Shown here: in pieces, positions 37,588 through 49,738 of the stretch
How the letters are laid out: each line of letters begins with the position of its first letter
Numbering within the stretch: the first letter of the stretch is position 1
NCBI GenBank assembly: GCA_950295325.1
Contig: OX485804.1
Coordinates: forward strand, 20,024,001-20,088,000
Direction: 5' to 3'
DNA length: 64,000 bases
Source of the DNA: Polytrichum commune
Taxonomy: Eukaryota; Streptophyta; Polytrichopsida; Polytrichales; Polytrichaceae
Made by a program: the position numbers and the translations under genes
The notes under the pieces: generated by a model
What the model was told of the DNA's origin: nothing
The model's input: the letters and a program-made list of their open reading frames with translations, nothing else
Databases searched by the model: none

Positions 37588-39370
37588 GGAAATCTCCAAA
37601 ATAATCTGGAGGCTGCCCCAGCCCGTATCTGCCTCCCCTACAAGCTCATAGTTCATAGGGGGTACTTTAATGTCCGCCGCAAGAAATGGGGACACTGTGT
37701 TAAGTGCTGAGGAGAAAGCAGTTCCCTAGTTGATTGTGGGCTTCAGTCGGGAAGTGCAGACAGAGAAATTCTCCATGGGACAGGAAGTGGCCATTCTAAA
37801 CTACATTTCTGGAGGTAGGGTACTGTTGGAGCTCAGTGAGGTTTTGGGCATGTGAGGAGAAGATGAGATTGGACGTTTTTTGGGAAAATCGAGGTATTGA
37901 AAGCCATCCAGATTATACATGGCATGCCTTTAATAAGGAAATGGCCGGAGACAGAAGAAGCTGAGAAGAAAACGTTGGTTTCCCTGTTGGCCCTACCTTA
38001 ACTTAGGTTTAGTGGGGGAGTGCTGTGCAGACAGAGACAGTGTCCATGGTACGCTAAGTTGCGATTATTAATTGATTTCATGAGGGTATGAGGATGCGGC
38101 AAGTGAGATAAAGATGAGGTCGGACTTCTGGGGATTTGAGGTTCTTGGTTATCTCAAAGCCTTGTTCACAGGTCCCAAGTCCTAAGTCCCGAGTCACCTG
38201 AGTCTTGAGGTCGATTTGTGCAACCTCCGTTATGGAGAGCATGGAAGTTGAGGCTTTTCACATCACACGGGTCCCAAGTCCCAAGTTTCAAGTATGACAT
38301 GGATGCTTACATGGCAACATTTTTGGGACGTGAGGTTCAAGACTTGTGTTGAGAGTTGGGTTAGTAGAGATGGGGTGTATGTTTCAGTGTAAAGCTAAGA
38401 ATGGACACCAAAAAAACACTTGGTTTAAAGAATTTAAGTTATGTGCTCAAAATTTGTAATCATTCTATGTCCAATACTCAATAGAAGTTGAGAAAGATTT
38501 TGAATTGAGAAAGAGAATCTTCATATTCGTAATGAATCATATATTCATGTCATTATAAGCATATGAGTCGGGGGCAATTATCATGCGTCTTTAGAAAGTT
38601 TGTAAAACAATCTACCATGGTGGTAGATTTGCATGATGCTTTCACCAACACAAGATGGTTGCTTAGGACTCGTATGATGATAATGTATGATTAGCTACAA
38701 ACATTATGAAGAACGTGACCATGTACACCATTTGGATTTGCTAATCATTTTGCACTAATTACATATTTGCATATCCTACAAGAAGTGGGTGTAGAGCTAA
38801 AAGTGTCTAGTTAAGGCCCACTTACTTGACATTTGCGGACGCACAAAAATTCAACCTCGCAAATCCAAGTAGTATCTATAAGGTAACAAAGAACATAAAG
38901 CAACAAAACAAACAAGGCCCATCTAAGGTAGAGAAGTCTTAAGTGGTTACTTTTTCCCAAAGAGCCCCCGTCTCCTACGATATGGAACACGCAATTAGTA
39001 CAAGATGGTTAGCAAATCCAAATTGATGCTATAGATACTTTCTTGACAAATTTTGGAGCTCATATGAACATCTTATTCATTATCAAAGTGAAGATTCTCA
39101 TGCTCATTAAACAATCATACGGGTCCCCCCCAAATAAGTTGATCATCAAGTCTAGAATGGTTATCATTTTTGAGCACATAGTCCAATGTTTTTAAAACGT
39201 GTCCTTTTGGTATATGCTCTTGGAGCTACACCAAATTACATACCACTCAAATAGAGTAGAGGCCCCCATAACCAATCACTTAAGAGACTCTGTGCAAGAT
39301 CAAGAGAAGTATAAGGTACGTTGGTCCAAATTTTTCATGTGTAGGAAAATAGCAATCAAGAGGATTGCAA
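37588..39370. repeat. Large direct duplication, copy 2
   Basis: Shortened second copy of 33440-37230; see that entry for the pairing. Noncoding. Confidence 0.85.
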
Positions 39371-39620
39371 AATTTTCAATAATTTTATTCCTTATATTGA
39401 AATTATTGTGAATTCTTGAAGCCAAAAATTGGCCCAAACATATTACCAATGCCTAGAGTATACCATGATAACTGCTCATTCGTCCTCACTTTAGCACTCA
39501 AAATCATAATATATGTTGTGGCGTTATTAATTCCGACCTGATTGAAATCCACTCCTAGCTTGATCGAAACTCTATCCCAACCTAATCAATATTCTGGTAC
39601 ACTATAGATTGTTGATTGAG
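39240..39620. repeat. Repeat shared with 52640-52930 and 54470-54520
   Basis: 'agagtagaggc.cc.taacc.atcactt.agaga.tctg' to 'ctttagcactcaaaa' is repeated at 52648-52900, and the next part ('tcccaacctaatcaa') resumes at about 54477. This suggests that about 1.5 kb was inserted into the second copy. A third partial copy is at about 37100-37230. Confidence 0.65.
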
Positions 39621-39777
39621 AATAGGCCCCTCTACTATATAGGTATTCTAAAAAGAAAAGCAATCAAACACAGATTGTCTACCTTACCATGCATGAGTTT
39701 CTCATCTGCATCGTCACTCACTCGGAATTTTTGTTTTATTTTCTGGGCGATTGTAATTGTTTTTGGTTTAAATAGGA

Positions 39778-41540
39778 ATGGCTCTGCAAATCATCTCCTT
39801 TTTGCCTAACCTACAATTCTACACACCAAGTAATATTTCCCACCACCATGTCTCATCAGTGCCATGTCTTGCCTTGACACAACAATACCGGCACAGAATT
39901 GCAGAATGTAGGAAGGGAAGCTGTGGGAGTCTTCTTCTTCCTCTAGTGCCAAAGAGGAATTGAGGAATAATTCCAGAGTTGGATATTCTGTTGAGTGGAG
40001 ACATGGAGGAGGAATTAGAGCAATGAAGGACGGTGGTCAAAATGGAGGTCAGAATTCCAGCTCTTCAATTTTTGGAGATGTGGTGCTCGATTGTGGTGAT
40101 GGCGAGGAGGGGGAGGAGGAGGAAAAGGAGGTTGCATGGGGCATCGATATACAGGACGAAGATGTCCAAATGCTGGCCAATTTCAAAAGCTTTTTAGTGT
40201 CAGTTGGAACTGAATATGAATCTTGTAGCTGAAGTTTCTCCTTCAGAGCAGAATGTAAATGTGTCAGTCTGTGGTATTCAATTCCATAGCTGCCAATTTT
40301 CTCATTTGGGTCAGCAATTGTGTTGAACATTTGCGACATGGCCGATTCAATCAGGGTTCAAGTGCTTCAAGAAATGCCAATGAGCTGCATTCTCCTTGTT
40401 CTTGTTGGCTGGGTCGGACCAATCTGTTAGATTTGAAGTCTTTTTTGCATAGGTCCTAATTTGCTCATTTTGGTCACCAAATTGTGTACAACATTGCGAC
40501 ATGGCGGCTTCAATCAGGGTTGTATGTGCTCAAAGAAATACTGATGAGCTGCATCGTTGTTGGGTTTGTCCAATCTGTTGGAATTGGGGTAGTTTCCATA
40601 GCTGCTAACATATTTTTTCTTCTCATTTGTGTTTTCTCATATTGGTCAGCAAATTGTTGAGAACTTTGCGACAGGGCGGCTTCCCATCAGGGTTTATAGA
40701 ACTACGGATGAGCTGAATTCTTGTTCTTGTGGGGTTTTGTCCATAGCTGCTAATTTTCTCATTTTGGTCAGCAAATTGTGTTGAACATTGCGACGGGGGA
40801 CTTTCATCAGGGTTTAAACACTGATGAGCTCCAATTTTTTTGTTCTCCTTCCGTTTGTCCAGCCTGCTATAGTTTTAGGTTTTCTCCATAGCTCCCAATT
40901 ATCTCATTAGGTCAGAGAATTGTCCAGAACATTGCAACATGGTAGCTTCCATCATCGTTCAAGCGCTCACAGAAATACAAATGAGCTCCATTATTTCTTC
41001 TTCTTGGTCGGTTCATCCAACCTGCTAAACTGATTTGTAAGGTTTTCTTTTTCCAACTTATAATTACGACTGGCTCATCAAATTCCATCAGATACAACTT
41101 TGTGCAGGTGTTGGAAGTGGGAAGAAAAGGCAGACTACCCGCTTGCAGGCACAAAAAATCTTCTTCTGGATAAGCCGGGGAACATTCAGAGCGTGTACCA
41201 GCCATAAAAAGCGATCACAAACTCATACTACGATCTGTTTGCGTGTCTTCGTCCCCTCCTCCCCTCCTCCCAGATGGTCCGATTGGAATCCTAGGTCTCG
41301 GAGCGGGCACCGCTGCAAGAATCATTCACCATTTTTGGCCACAAATTGATTTGCACGGTTGGGAACTCGACCCTGCCTGTGTAATGGTTGCCAGGCAGTT
41401 CTTCAACCTTTGTGAGCATGAAGAAGGTGGGATATCTCTGCAGAGGAAAAGGGTATCCGCTTTTGGTGCCATAAATCGTGAATGCAATGAGGATGATGAT
41501 GATGATGCCGCCAATTCTGAGGAGAACGGTAGCTTGAATT
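39778..41540 (+). pseudogene. Spermidine-synthase-like methyltransferase pseudogene
   Basis: An ATG at 39778 opens a basic, Ser/His-rich segment compatible with a transit peptide. A second frame carries an acidic region ending 'IDIQDEDVQMLANFKS'. After an intron (acceptor at 41107) come 'VLEVGRK', then in another frame 'AGTKNLLLDKPGNIQSV' and 'NSYYDLFA', then in the third frame 'GILGLGAGTAARII' and 'LHGWELDPACVMVARQFF'. This is the order of a plant SAM-dependent methyltransferase / spermidine-synthase-fold family (glycine-rich SAM motif G-LGAGTA). A TAA after 'SVYQP' and two frame changes within 150 bp show decay, unless the assembly has errors. The rest of the Rossmann domain is missing. Confidence 0.65.
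40275..41075 (+). repeat. ~160-bp degenerate tandem repeat in pseudogene intron
   Basis: About five units, each with 'tctcatttt.ggtcag' followed by 'aattgt..t.gaacattgcgacatggcgg.ttcaatcagggtt' and 'gatgagct'. Each unit ends near 'tccatagctgctaatt'. Each therefore contains a pyrimidine tract plus CAG resembling a 3' splice site. Confidence 0.8.
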
Positions 41541-44168
41541 CAGGTACAGTACAAACAAATCACTTAATATTTTGCAACATTTATGTTTCCCAGATGTAGC
41601 TATTGGAAATTGTTTCTCACCTCCTGAAGCTTGATCACGAAATTGCATGTACGGTTGTACTTTGTACGTCATGAAGTGCTCACATCTCAACATAGTATCA
41701 ATCCTTCGAGTTAAATTCCCGGTTGTTGTTAATTTGTTTAACACGGTTTAATCACAAAATTTCAACTTAATGAAATTGGGAATAAAACAACTTGTGTGTT
41801 TAACTTGTTACACAATCTTCAAGAATTGGGCCATCACCTCCAACCCTTGAGGCCAACAACATGATGGTGGTTTCATGGGTCAATACCTCCACCTTACCAC
41901 CTACAACACGCAGGGTGGTCATACCGAAGATCAACTCGAGTTCACCACACATGAACGAGCTATAAACAAAAAATTTACTATTACAATACTTAACTGAGAG
42001 GCTCTACACACATGAGAGTTAGAATCCCCCTTGGTGGCTAGATGGGTGCTAACCTCCTAGCCTTACATGGTGTCGCAATTCTTGACAACCCCCTTAACAA
42101 TCTTGCCAATTTTCATTTTTAGCAAAGGTTACGAACGCTAACCCTTCGCATTTCGCCAAGCTAATAGTTAGCTCCTCCTACCCCGGACCTTATAATTCAT
42201 AGGAAGGGAACCAACCCTCCTACTTTGTTTTTGGGACTCACCCCTTAATCGATAATCAATTCTTAGATGTATATTTTCATCCATGAAAGTCCAATTTTAT
42301 GTTGATCATCGCGTTGCCAGAGCAATAGCACAAGAACCCAAACCATATTAGGCAACTATGGCCTCACATTGGACCAAAGCCCATGAAGGCCGTGCCGTTC
42401 GGCCTCATGTGGGCGAAGCCACACCACCTCACCCATACAAGCCTCTAGGACTTTTCGTAGGGACTCTATTCCACTGTCAATAAATCTTTTGTCTCTCTAC
42501 CAAGAGTTGGGACCAATAAGACATTTTTCCTTATCAACGGGGCCTAGAAGCCCCCAACAGCTTAAGACCATCATAACTTCCTTGTTTGATATCTGATTCC
42601 AACAAGAAACCACTTTATCTTCATCCACGTTTCACGTAGATTCCAAGGAGCCCCTCAATTGCCCCATTTGGGCAAGTATTAAGGAAGTTATGCTTGTTCA
42701 AACCTTGGCAGTCCCAGGACAACGCCCCACTCAAATTGCCATATCTCCTAGCTCACACCTCCAATTGAGGTGTTTTTAAGCATTCTAGAATTTTCACGCC
42801 ATAAGCTACGCATAGCTTATGGCCTTACCTTCGTGAATCCTAATCTCCGTGGGTGGGAGGTGTTCCCAACATCCGGGGCCTTCACCCACACTAGGATTAC
42901 TTGGGCCTTCTCACCAATGGCGCCACAAATCCTGGGGTCACTCCGGGGTCCTCCTTGTGCCCATGGTGTTTTGGGCAACTCCATGTATGAGGTTTCTTTC
43001 ATCTTCCGTTGCGTGTTGCGGAAGTGGCCCAACGATAGACAAAGCCATATTAATCTAAATGGTTCTTTGGCTAATTTTCTCTACTAGTAATCTAATATTT
43101 TTGATTTAAACCCTCAATTTTGAGTCTCTTTGCCATTGGGAGCAAATATGAGGCTCACACCCAAATATGAAGCAAACATTAGATATGTAAACCACATGAA
43201 CACAAGCACATGCATAGAGATATTTCAAAACAATGTATTGAATTTTGCAAGCTGGGGATGCTTACAAGGTGAAGCGCAAGCCTTCCAAGGTAAAGTGTTA
43301 GCTTATGGACCAAAAAGGTGCCGTTCATATCACAAGTCCACAGGTCGGGGAAGATAACGTTGCCGAGAAGATTCAAAATGCTCTTGGCGGGGATATCGTC
43401 GATGAGGAGGATGCTCTCAAGAGTTGGCCATCACCCATGGGTGAAAAAAAAATAATGTTTGTTAAAAAGTTATAGCAACATGTACCTGCGAATGATAACC
43501 CACACTAATTAGACAAAAATGTGCAACGATGAGTGGGTTTGAATGGGGGTGCAAAGGAAGGTCTGCCGGAGGCGTTTGAAGGAGATTGAGAGGGAGGAGG
43601 AGGAGGAGGAAGAGAGGTTTTGAAGGATGCCGTTTGATTTGGATTGTGGTTTTTCTTTCTTTTTATTTTTTTATTTTTTTTATTTTTTTTGAGTTTTGAG
43701 TGTATGGTTGCAATTAATTAGAGTCTGGAGATTTCGGACAACAAGTTTTAGATGTTTTTTTTTGGTGAACTTGAGAATTTGTATCAACGTGTTCTGATGT
43801 AAGTAGTAGCACCTTCACTGTTGAAGTTGTCATCACTCGGCGCTCTTTTTCTCTCTTCCGAGTTTATTCTTCAATTGGCCGTGTTTATGTTGCAAATTTC
43901 TCAGATGGGGATCCTAGCCTAGGTTTTGAAGACATCGAGGAATTCATGCATCGGGGAATGTGCGAAGTGGAAGTGATTCAGGTGGATGTGTTCTATGTGG
44001 TTATGTGGTTATGTGGCAATCACCACAACCTTTGCTCCAGTAAGGAGCTCTTGTTGGCAAATCTTTCTATTTAGAAATTAGAACTTGAGTCGAACGAACT
44101 TGTAGCCGCTGATATATAGGGTTACCTATTCCCGTGCAGTGCGTGTCTACCATACTTGTTTCTATAAA
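41541..44168. other. Unassigned intergenic DNA
   Basis: No gene could be supported. 42770-43087 is open on both strands but has no motif. A perfect 11-bp hairpin stem with a 4-base loop lies at 42798-42823. 43330-43440 has balanced codon-like sequence in several frames but no recognised product. A T-rich tract follows at 43650-43695. Confidence 0.5.
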
Positions 44169-45312
44169 ATGACATTTGCAAATGAAGGAGATAAACCCAG
44201 TCATGTTACTGCAGCGCATGACACCAACCATACATGGGCTCCGGGGGAGCGGCCAGACATCCGGGAGGTGAAGATTGGGGAAGCAAACATCACCACTGGT
44301 CATCATCATAGAGGGTTAGGCACCAGCGTAAAACCAAAATCTTCAAAGCATCAAGGAAGGTCACCGAAGAAGCCCCGTGATCATACAGAAATCAATTCCA
44401 AGTCATGGTCATTGAGGGATTTCTTAGGTCGGAGGAGCACCGAGGAACAGGAGTTATCGGAATTATGTGGAGTTATCCCTGGGGATGATGATGACGGTGA
44501 TGGGTCCAGTACTACTACTGTGAGCACTGCTTCATCAAAGGACAAGAAACCTAAACCCTGGAAGGTGAGAGGGTCACCTCGGAACCAAAGCAATGAATCA
44601 AAGCTCAGTAATGAGAATAGTCGTAGCACGGAATATCAGTCATGGTCCTTGAGAGGGCTACTTGCGAGTACGAAAAGTGCAGGCAAACAAGGTGAAGGAA
44701 TCGAGCCTGCAGTTGGAGTTGGAGTTGGAGGAGGAAGTAGTGCTAGTAGTACACCAACAGGCAGGAAATTGCGAAATGGAAATGTTGTGGGTAGCAATAC
44801 AAGCTCTCGATTTACAACGACTTCAATTGTAGAATAGGGTCACCCATTTTCTTGCCAGGGAAGAGTTTTCTGACACCATCTGCAACATTCGCTCAGTTGA
44901 GGGAAGAAAAGGATGAGATGTTCAGAATGACCCATCAATGACATAATGGTCTTTGAGAGAGGGAGTGACTTTGCCTTTGATAGATAAGGTGAAATGGGCG
45001 CCGTTGAAGAAGGAAACTATCAAATGGCTCCTAAACCCTAAGAATTTCGCCCTTCGTGTATGGAGGATTGCAGTTGTTGTAGCAGGTGCCATCCTATTCA
45101 TGGCGATGGTGGGGATGTTGAATGCAGCCATACCGAAGAAAAGTGACTGAGACATGTACTTCGAATTCTCGAGCCAGATATTGAATGCACTCTTTGTGCT
45201 CATGGCACTCTACACATATCCGTTGCGGACTCTCCACTTAATTTGGTTGATTCAGTGGAATTCCACCGACATCTTGAAGCTCCGGAAACTCTTGCAAAGG
45301 GCGGTTATGTGA
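44169..45312 (+). pseudogene. DUF2985 plant membrane protein pseudogene (partial)
   Basis: The first part (44169-44837) is a hydrophilic Ser/Lys-rich segment with a twice-used motif (SWSLRDFLG, SWSLRGLLA), probably the disordered N-terminus. After frame breaks come 'FLPGKSFLTPSATFAQLREE' (about 44854), then 44953-45312: 'WLLNPKNFALRVWR', a membrane segment 'VVVAGAILFMAMVGML', and 'PKKSD'. TGA at 45148-45150 interrupts, and the family continues 'FSSQILNALFVLMALYTYP'. This matches plant DUF2985 proteins, where the stop sits at a usually basic position. The frame ends at 45312 before the family's later membrane segments. Broken and truncated. Confidence 0.7.
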
Positions 45313-45364
45313 ACCGTGGTGGACTGCAGATTATCTTAGTGATCAACATCTCTTGAGGAATTGG

Positions 45365-45859
45365 CACGGGTAGATCACTTAGTGCATTTTAAAAACGACG
45401 TGCGGCATAATATAGAGAGGATTAAAATCATTTGAAATAAAAATTATAAAGGAATTCCAAATAATGAAGGGGCCATTAAATGTAGACAATCCCATTATAA
45501 GTTAGATGGACATAAAACGTGGGCCATTATTTTTTTGTAAAATTAATATAGGGGCTGAAGATTTAAGGATCCTAGAAGGTATGTTTAGTATGGTATGTAA
45601 ATGGGTTTAGGACTCACGGGGATGGATGATAATTGGGATTTCCGTCTGTCCAAAATTACTTAAAAGGAATATAGAGTACAAAAAATTGCAGTGACTTGGA
45701 CAATATAAGTAATGGAAGGGTGCAAACAAATGGGCCATTTTTGAAATTTAAGTAATTATAGGGAGACTTTAATTCAACCCTTGAAGGTAAATAGCCCCAA
45801 AACAAAAAACCCCCAGCTGCACGTGGTGCACAAAAATGCCTTAAAGTGATCTACCCGTG
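45365..45859. mobile_element. hAT-like MITE, 495 bp
   Basis: Termini CACGGGTAGATCACTT (45365) and AAGTGATCTACCCGTG (ending 45859) are perfect 16-bp inverted repeats. Similarity continues to about 40 bp ('gcattttt', 'acgtgc.gc'). An 8-bp direct repeat GGAATTGG flanks both sides (45357-45364 and 45860-45867), the size typical of hAT-superfamily insertions. AT-rich interior without coding capacity. It sits just after the DUF2985 pseudogene. Confidence 0.88.
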
Positions 45860-46092
45860 GGAATTGGCTGCCCTAATTGAGTTTTTCAAGAGTTTTTCCC
45901 ATGCTAATTACCTTGTTAACATGGGTGTTGATGGTGTTAACCCTGTCCAATTTGTACTCGAAGAAACTATTATGCACCATATAAATATTTTCTTTGGACT
46001 CTGTTGATAGAAAGCATAGAGAGTACTCCACATACATGTAGCAGTGGTGCAATTTACAAGGTTCTCAAGAACTAGTAAAGTAACGGAAGCAC

Positions 46093-46314
46093 TTATCCTT
46101 CTTCCCGCAAGGTTGTTAGCCTTCTGTCACGCATCCTATCAAAATCTGAAGCAGAGTCTAGTGGTTTAGTAGTAGTGCCATTGACAGTCTTCATGACGAT
46201 CTTTTCTTCAAAACAAATTTCCATATGGAATTTCCACATGGCAATTTTTTTGCCATCGAATGTTATCTCACAGTCACACTTCTCTGTTGTATTGATGGTA
46301 CCAATCAATCTCAA
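46093..46314 (-). pseudogene. Copia retrotransposon gag fragment
   Basis: The frame encodes 'FDGKKIAMWKFHMEICFEEK' then 'VNGTTTKP', the conserved start of Copia-type Gag (F.G.N/K...WKF.ME..L..K.L...V.GT..KP). Only the N-terminal part remains and no LTRs were seen beside it. Fragment of a dead element. Confidence 0.65.
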
Positions 46315-47340
46315 ATTGCAAAAACAATTCTAGCCAAGTGCGCCAACAACCTAATGAATAATAATGTCAGTGTCACACATATCTATGAGATAGAATAGCT
46401 TCGCTTGAATTGCAATTTTGATGAAGTGCTAAGGGGTACAATAATGAGTCTCTTACATAATATACATATTCTATATTCCTATGCATGATATTCAAGTCAC
46501 TATGCTATGCATTGCCATACGTTGGAGGTGGAACTTACATCTTCCTACACCCGGTATACTACATACACAAGATACCTAGAGAGATGCTTGTGCCGCATGT
46601 ATCTTAGTGTCAACCTACCTCCCCTAGAAGGTTCCTAGATGAATATGTAACTACCACTACATTGAAAAGAATATTTAGTGTTTGATCAATAAATACGAAT
46701 GCATACACTAAATATCAATAACCCTATGAAAGTAAGTAACATTAAATATAAACTCGCACACTAAATGTCAACTCTGGTAAGATGTGAAAGTTACACGTTT
46801 GAATTTAATATTAGTAAGGGTATGGAAAATGATGAAAGGAGAATGACAATGATGGAAGGAGAATTCCAACATATATTCTAGCATATCTTTTAATGATGAG
46901 TAGGGTAGTAATATAATCAAATAATAAATATCATATTTAGTGTAGTTTAACACTAATGAGTGGATGAACGTCATAGTAACACAATTAATTACGTTCATCA
47001 TGTACTCTATATGACAACATTTGCTGCTAAGAAAGGACATTAAAGAAAAGCATAATTTGCACTATGAGCTGATATATCTTTTTGCGCTGTCAATTCCAAT
47101 TCTGAAACTTAGAAATTAAAAAAAAAAATGCGCAAATCCCAATGCTCACTAATCGGTGGAGACAATACCTGATCCGTGCTACCGGCCAAAATTGTCTGTG
47201 GAGTTAGATGTGCCCAGAGGAATGGGGCCACATATATCTAATAGTTAGATATCATGAGAAATCTGCACAATAAACATGACAATAATCTTGTAAATCGGAA
47301 CAGTACAGACAATTGTAGTTCGTGCAAGCTGCTGCCCAGC
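46315..47340. other. AT-rich intergenic DNA
   Basis: No recognised gene; the frame 46768-47040 (minus) is low-complexity AT-rich sequence. It ends where the right segmental duplication begins. Confidence 0.5.
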
Positions 47341-47696
47341 ATCACTGTCGGATTGCACGATCGCCATAGCCAGGCTAAGAAGACCACTTCTGTGTTTGCA
47401 GAGCAGCTATGGCCAGTTCCCTTTAAGTCCTGATCGTTTCGAGAAATCGACATCGATAAACTGCAGGGGATATGAGTGCTCACTTGCCGTGTTTCGGATT
47501 CCAGGGATAGATTGAGCTTTCTTTTGAATGACTGTACAGGAACTTGTGGGTATGGTGCAGCGGTGCTGATGGCCATGGCCGGCTGTGGTGGAGGCTCTGA
47601 ATGCTCAGACGAGTTGTCACGGTGGTAGGATGTCTAGAGGGAGGGGCCATGTTTATAAATTGAATCTGATTGTAGTACTAAACATATCACTGCTGT

Positions 47697-48231
47697 TGCA
47701 AGTTTCACGTCATGTTAAGGTGTGCACATATTGCAAGATCCCTTAACCTGCTTAGATCTTCTGTCACACAGCAACTCCAACTACCTTGTCAACATCAGTT
47801 TGGGATTGTTCAGTTTCTGCCATATTTCAGTACTTGTTTGAATCAATTGGAAAGAATTTGTTAGCTAGCTCGACAAGGAGCACTGAAATGATGTCGCTCG
47901 ATTTTGCAAGTTTCACGTCTTGTTGAGGTGTGCACATATTGCAAGGCGCCCTAACCTTCATAGATCTTCTGTCATACAACAGAGTCCAACTACTTGCTTG
48001 GATCAATTGGAAACAATTTGATAGCTAGCTCAACATGGAGCACTGAAACGTTATCGCTATTACAAGTTTCACGTCTTGTTGGAGTGTGCATATATTGCCA
48101 GTTTCCCTAGCCTGCTTAGATCTTCCACATTTCAGAAACTCTAGCTAGCTGGACATCGGTATGTGGATTTTTTAGTATTTGCCAGATTGCAGTTACTCCT
48201 CAGTTGGATACAATTTGTTAGCTAGCTCGAC
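47697..48231 (+). repeat. Three imperfect direct repeats upstream of MYND gene (right)
   Basis: Same three-unit array as at 945-1482, ending at the MYND ATG at 48232. Confidence 0.75.
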
Positions 48232-49727
48232 ATGGAGCTGCAAAAAATATGCACCATGTGCAGCAACGTGACCACCATTCTGTGCAGGACCTGCAAGTGC
48301 ACAACATACTGCTCTGCCGCATGTCTCAAAGCCGACATGCCAGTACACTAGATCCTCTGCGGCGAGCTCCAAAACTTCATGGCACCACCAAGACATGGCA
48401 TCTTCTTCCCAGTAGACCAGAAAACACCTCAATTCGTTTGGGCCACAACGCAGTGGCTCCCGCCAGAGGATGGTGACCCAGGGTATGAGAAACTGAACCT
48501 CAAACCCTACCTTGGAGACCAAATCTCCGACAAGATTAGAATCTATGGGAACTACATTCGTTCTCGCCCTCGACACGATCAAATCATGGTGTTCATGAGA
48601 GACACATGTTGCGTAGATGGAGCCAAGGTGAACAGCAGCATCACTGCGCTCACCGAGGGTAATGCATTTCACTCCTGGCGTGGTGGAATGCTGGCAATGA
48701 AGGTCCCTTCTCTGGGAATAGATCCGGGACGGTACGTCAACTTCGACATGGTCGATTTCCGCGATGTGGTCGACCTCTTCTGCTCCTACCGTTCTGGAAT
48801 CCAAATGAGCGGCGCTAGTTGCAATCGACACCACAAAGGGCCTGCTTCACCCCTCGATGACATGCTCAAAAAAAGATTCAAACAAGCCTGCAAATCCAAT
48901 AGTAAAAAGACTGCATCATCCGGGACCGCATCATTATCATCGTCCTTTGGCAAAACGGGAGTTAATATCAATATTGAACAAGATACTACGTCTCTGGATG
49001 ATCTGCTGGACAATCTGAACTTCGGTGAGAGGAATAGAAACGAAACCTTACATGAGACCAGAGGGCCTGCTTTACCCCATGAGTATGGCTTCAAAACATG
49101 ATTCTTAAAACCCGGCAAATCCAAGAGTAAAAAGACCGCATCCGGGACGGCATCATCATCGATCCTCCTTTGGCAAAGCGGGGGTCAATATCGAAATCGT
49201 GCATGCTACTACATCTGTGAAGGATACGCTGAACAATCTAAACCTCGGTGAGAAGAACCAAATCGAAACCATAAACGAGACCGGAGCACCAGATGTCCGA
49301 GCAGACTTGGGGCTTCTAGGTGTGAGAATCAACTGCGTTGGAGACCGTGAGATCAGCAAAGCGCAGTTTGAGGCGATCCCGCGGGAATTCCAGCTCTTCT
49401 ATTTAGGCTAACCCTAAGGCCAAGGATTGGGGTTGGGCGTCTCCTATGGAATGGCAACAACCGGCTGGGAGTGTGGTCGTTGTGCACGCTGAGAGGAATG
49501 AAGTTTTACTGCAACACCTGGGGGCATTGTGTTATTTGTGCCAGTATGTGATGCAGCCTCTCTTCGAGGATTCCATGGGGGCAGGTATGGATCCCGCAAA
49601 TCCCATACCCAAGGGTGATGTGTTGCGGAGGCTTACCTCGCAGGAATTCCAGCTCTTCTATTTTGGCTTCAGCAATTGGAAACGAGACAATGATCCAAAT
49701 TATAAAACCGTGCAACTGCCTTCGTAG
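48232..49727 (+). pseudogene. MYND zinc-finger protein, right copy (interrupted)
   Basis: The ATG at 48232 starts a MYND finger with correct Cys/His spacing (CTMC, CRTC, YCSAAC, then H). TAG at 48349-48351 falls at the first position after the conserved His, before the final ILC. The same frame continues open from 48352 to 49101 ('GIFFPVDQKTPQFVWATTQW', 'GYEKLNLKPYLG', 'DGAKVNSSITALTEGNAFHS', 'DFRDVVDLF'). It is followed by a diverged second copy of a ~235-bp segment with shifted frame, and finally 'DWGWASPMEWQQ' through 'QPLFEDSMGAGMDPANPIPK' to a stop at 49727. The order matches fungal MYND proteins with this C-terminal domain, from memory. The start at ATG 48379 could give a 240-residue product lacking the finger. 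Function unknown. Confidence 0.7.
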
Positions 49728-49738
49728 CACTTGCTCAT

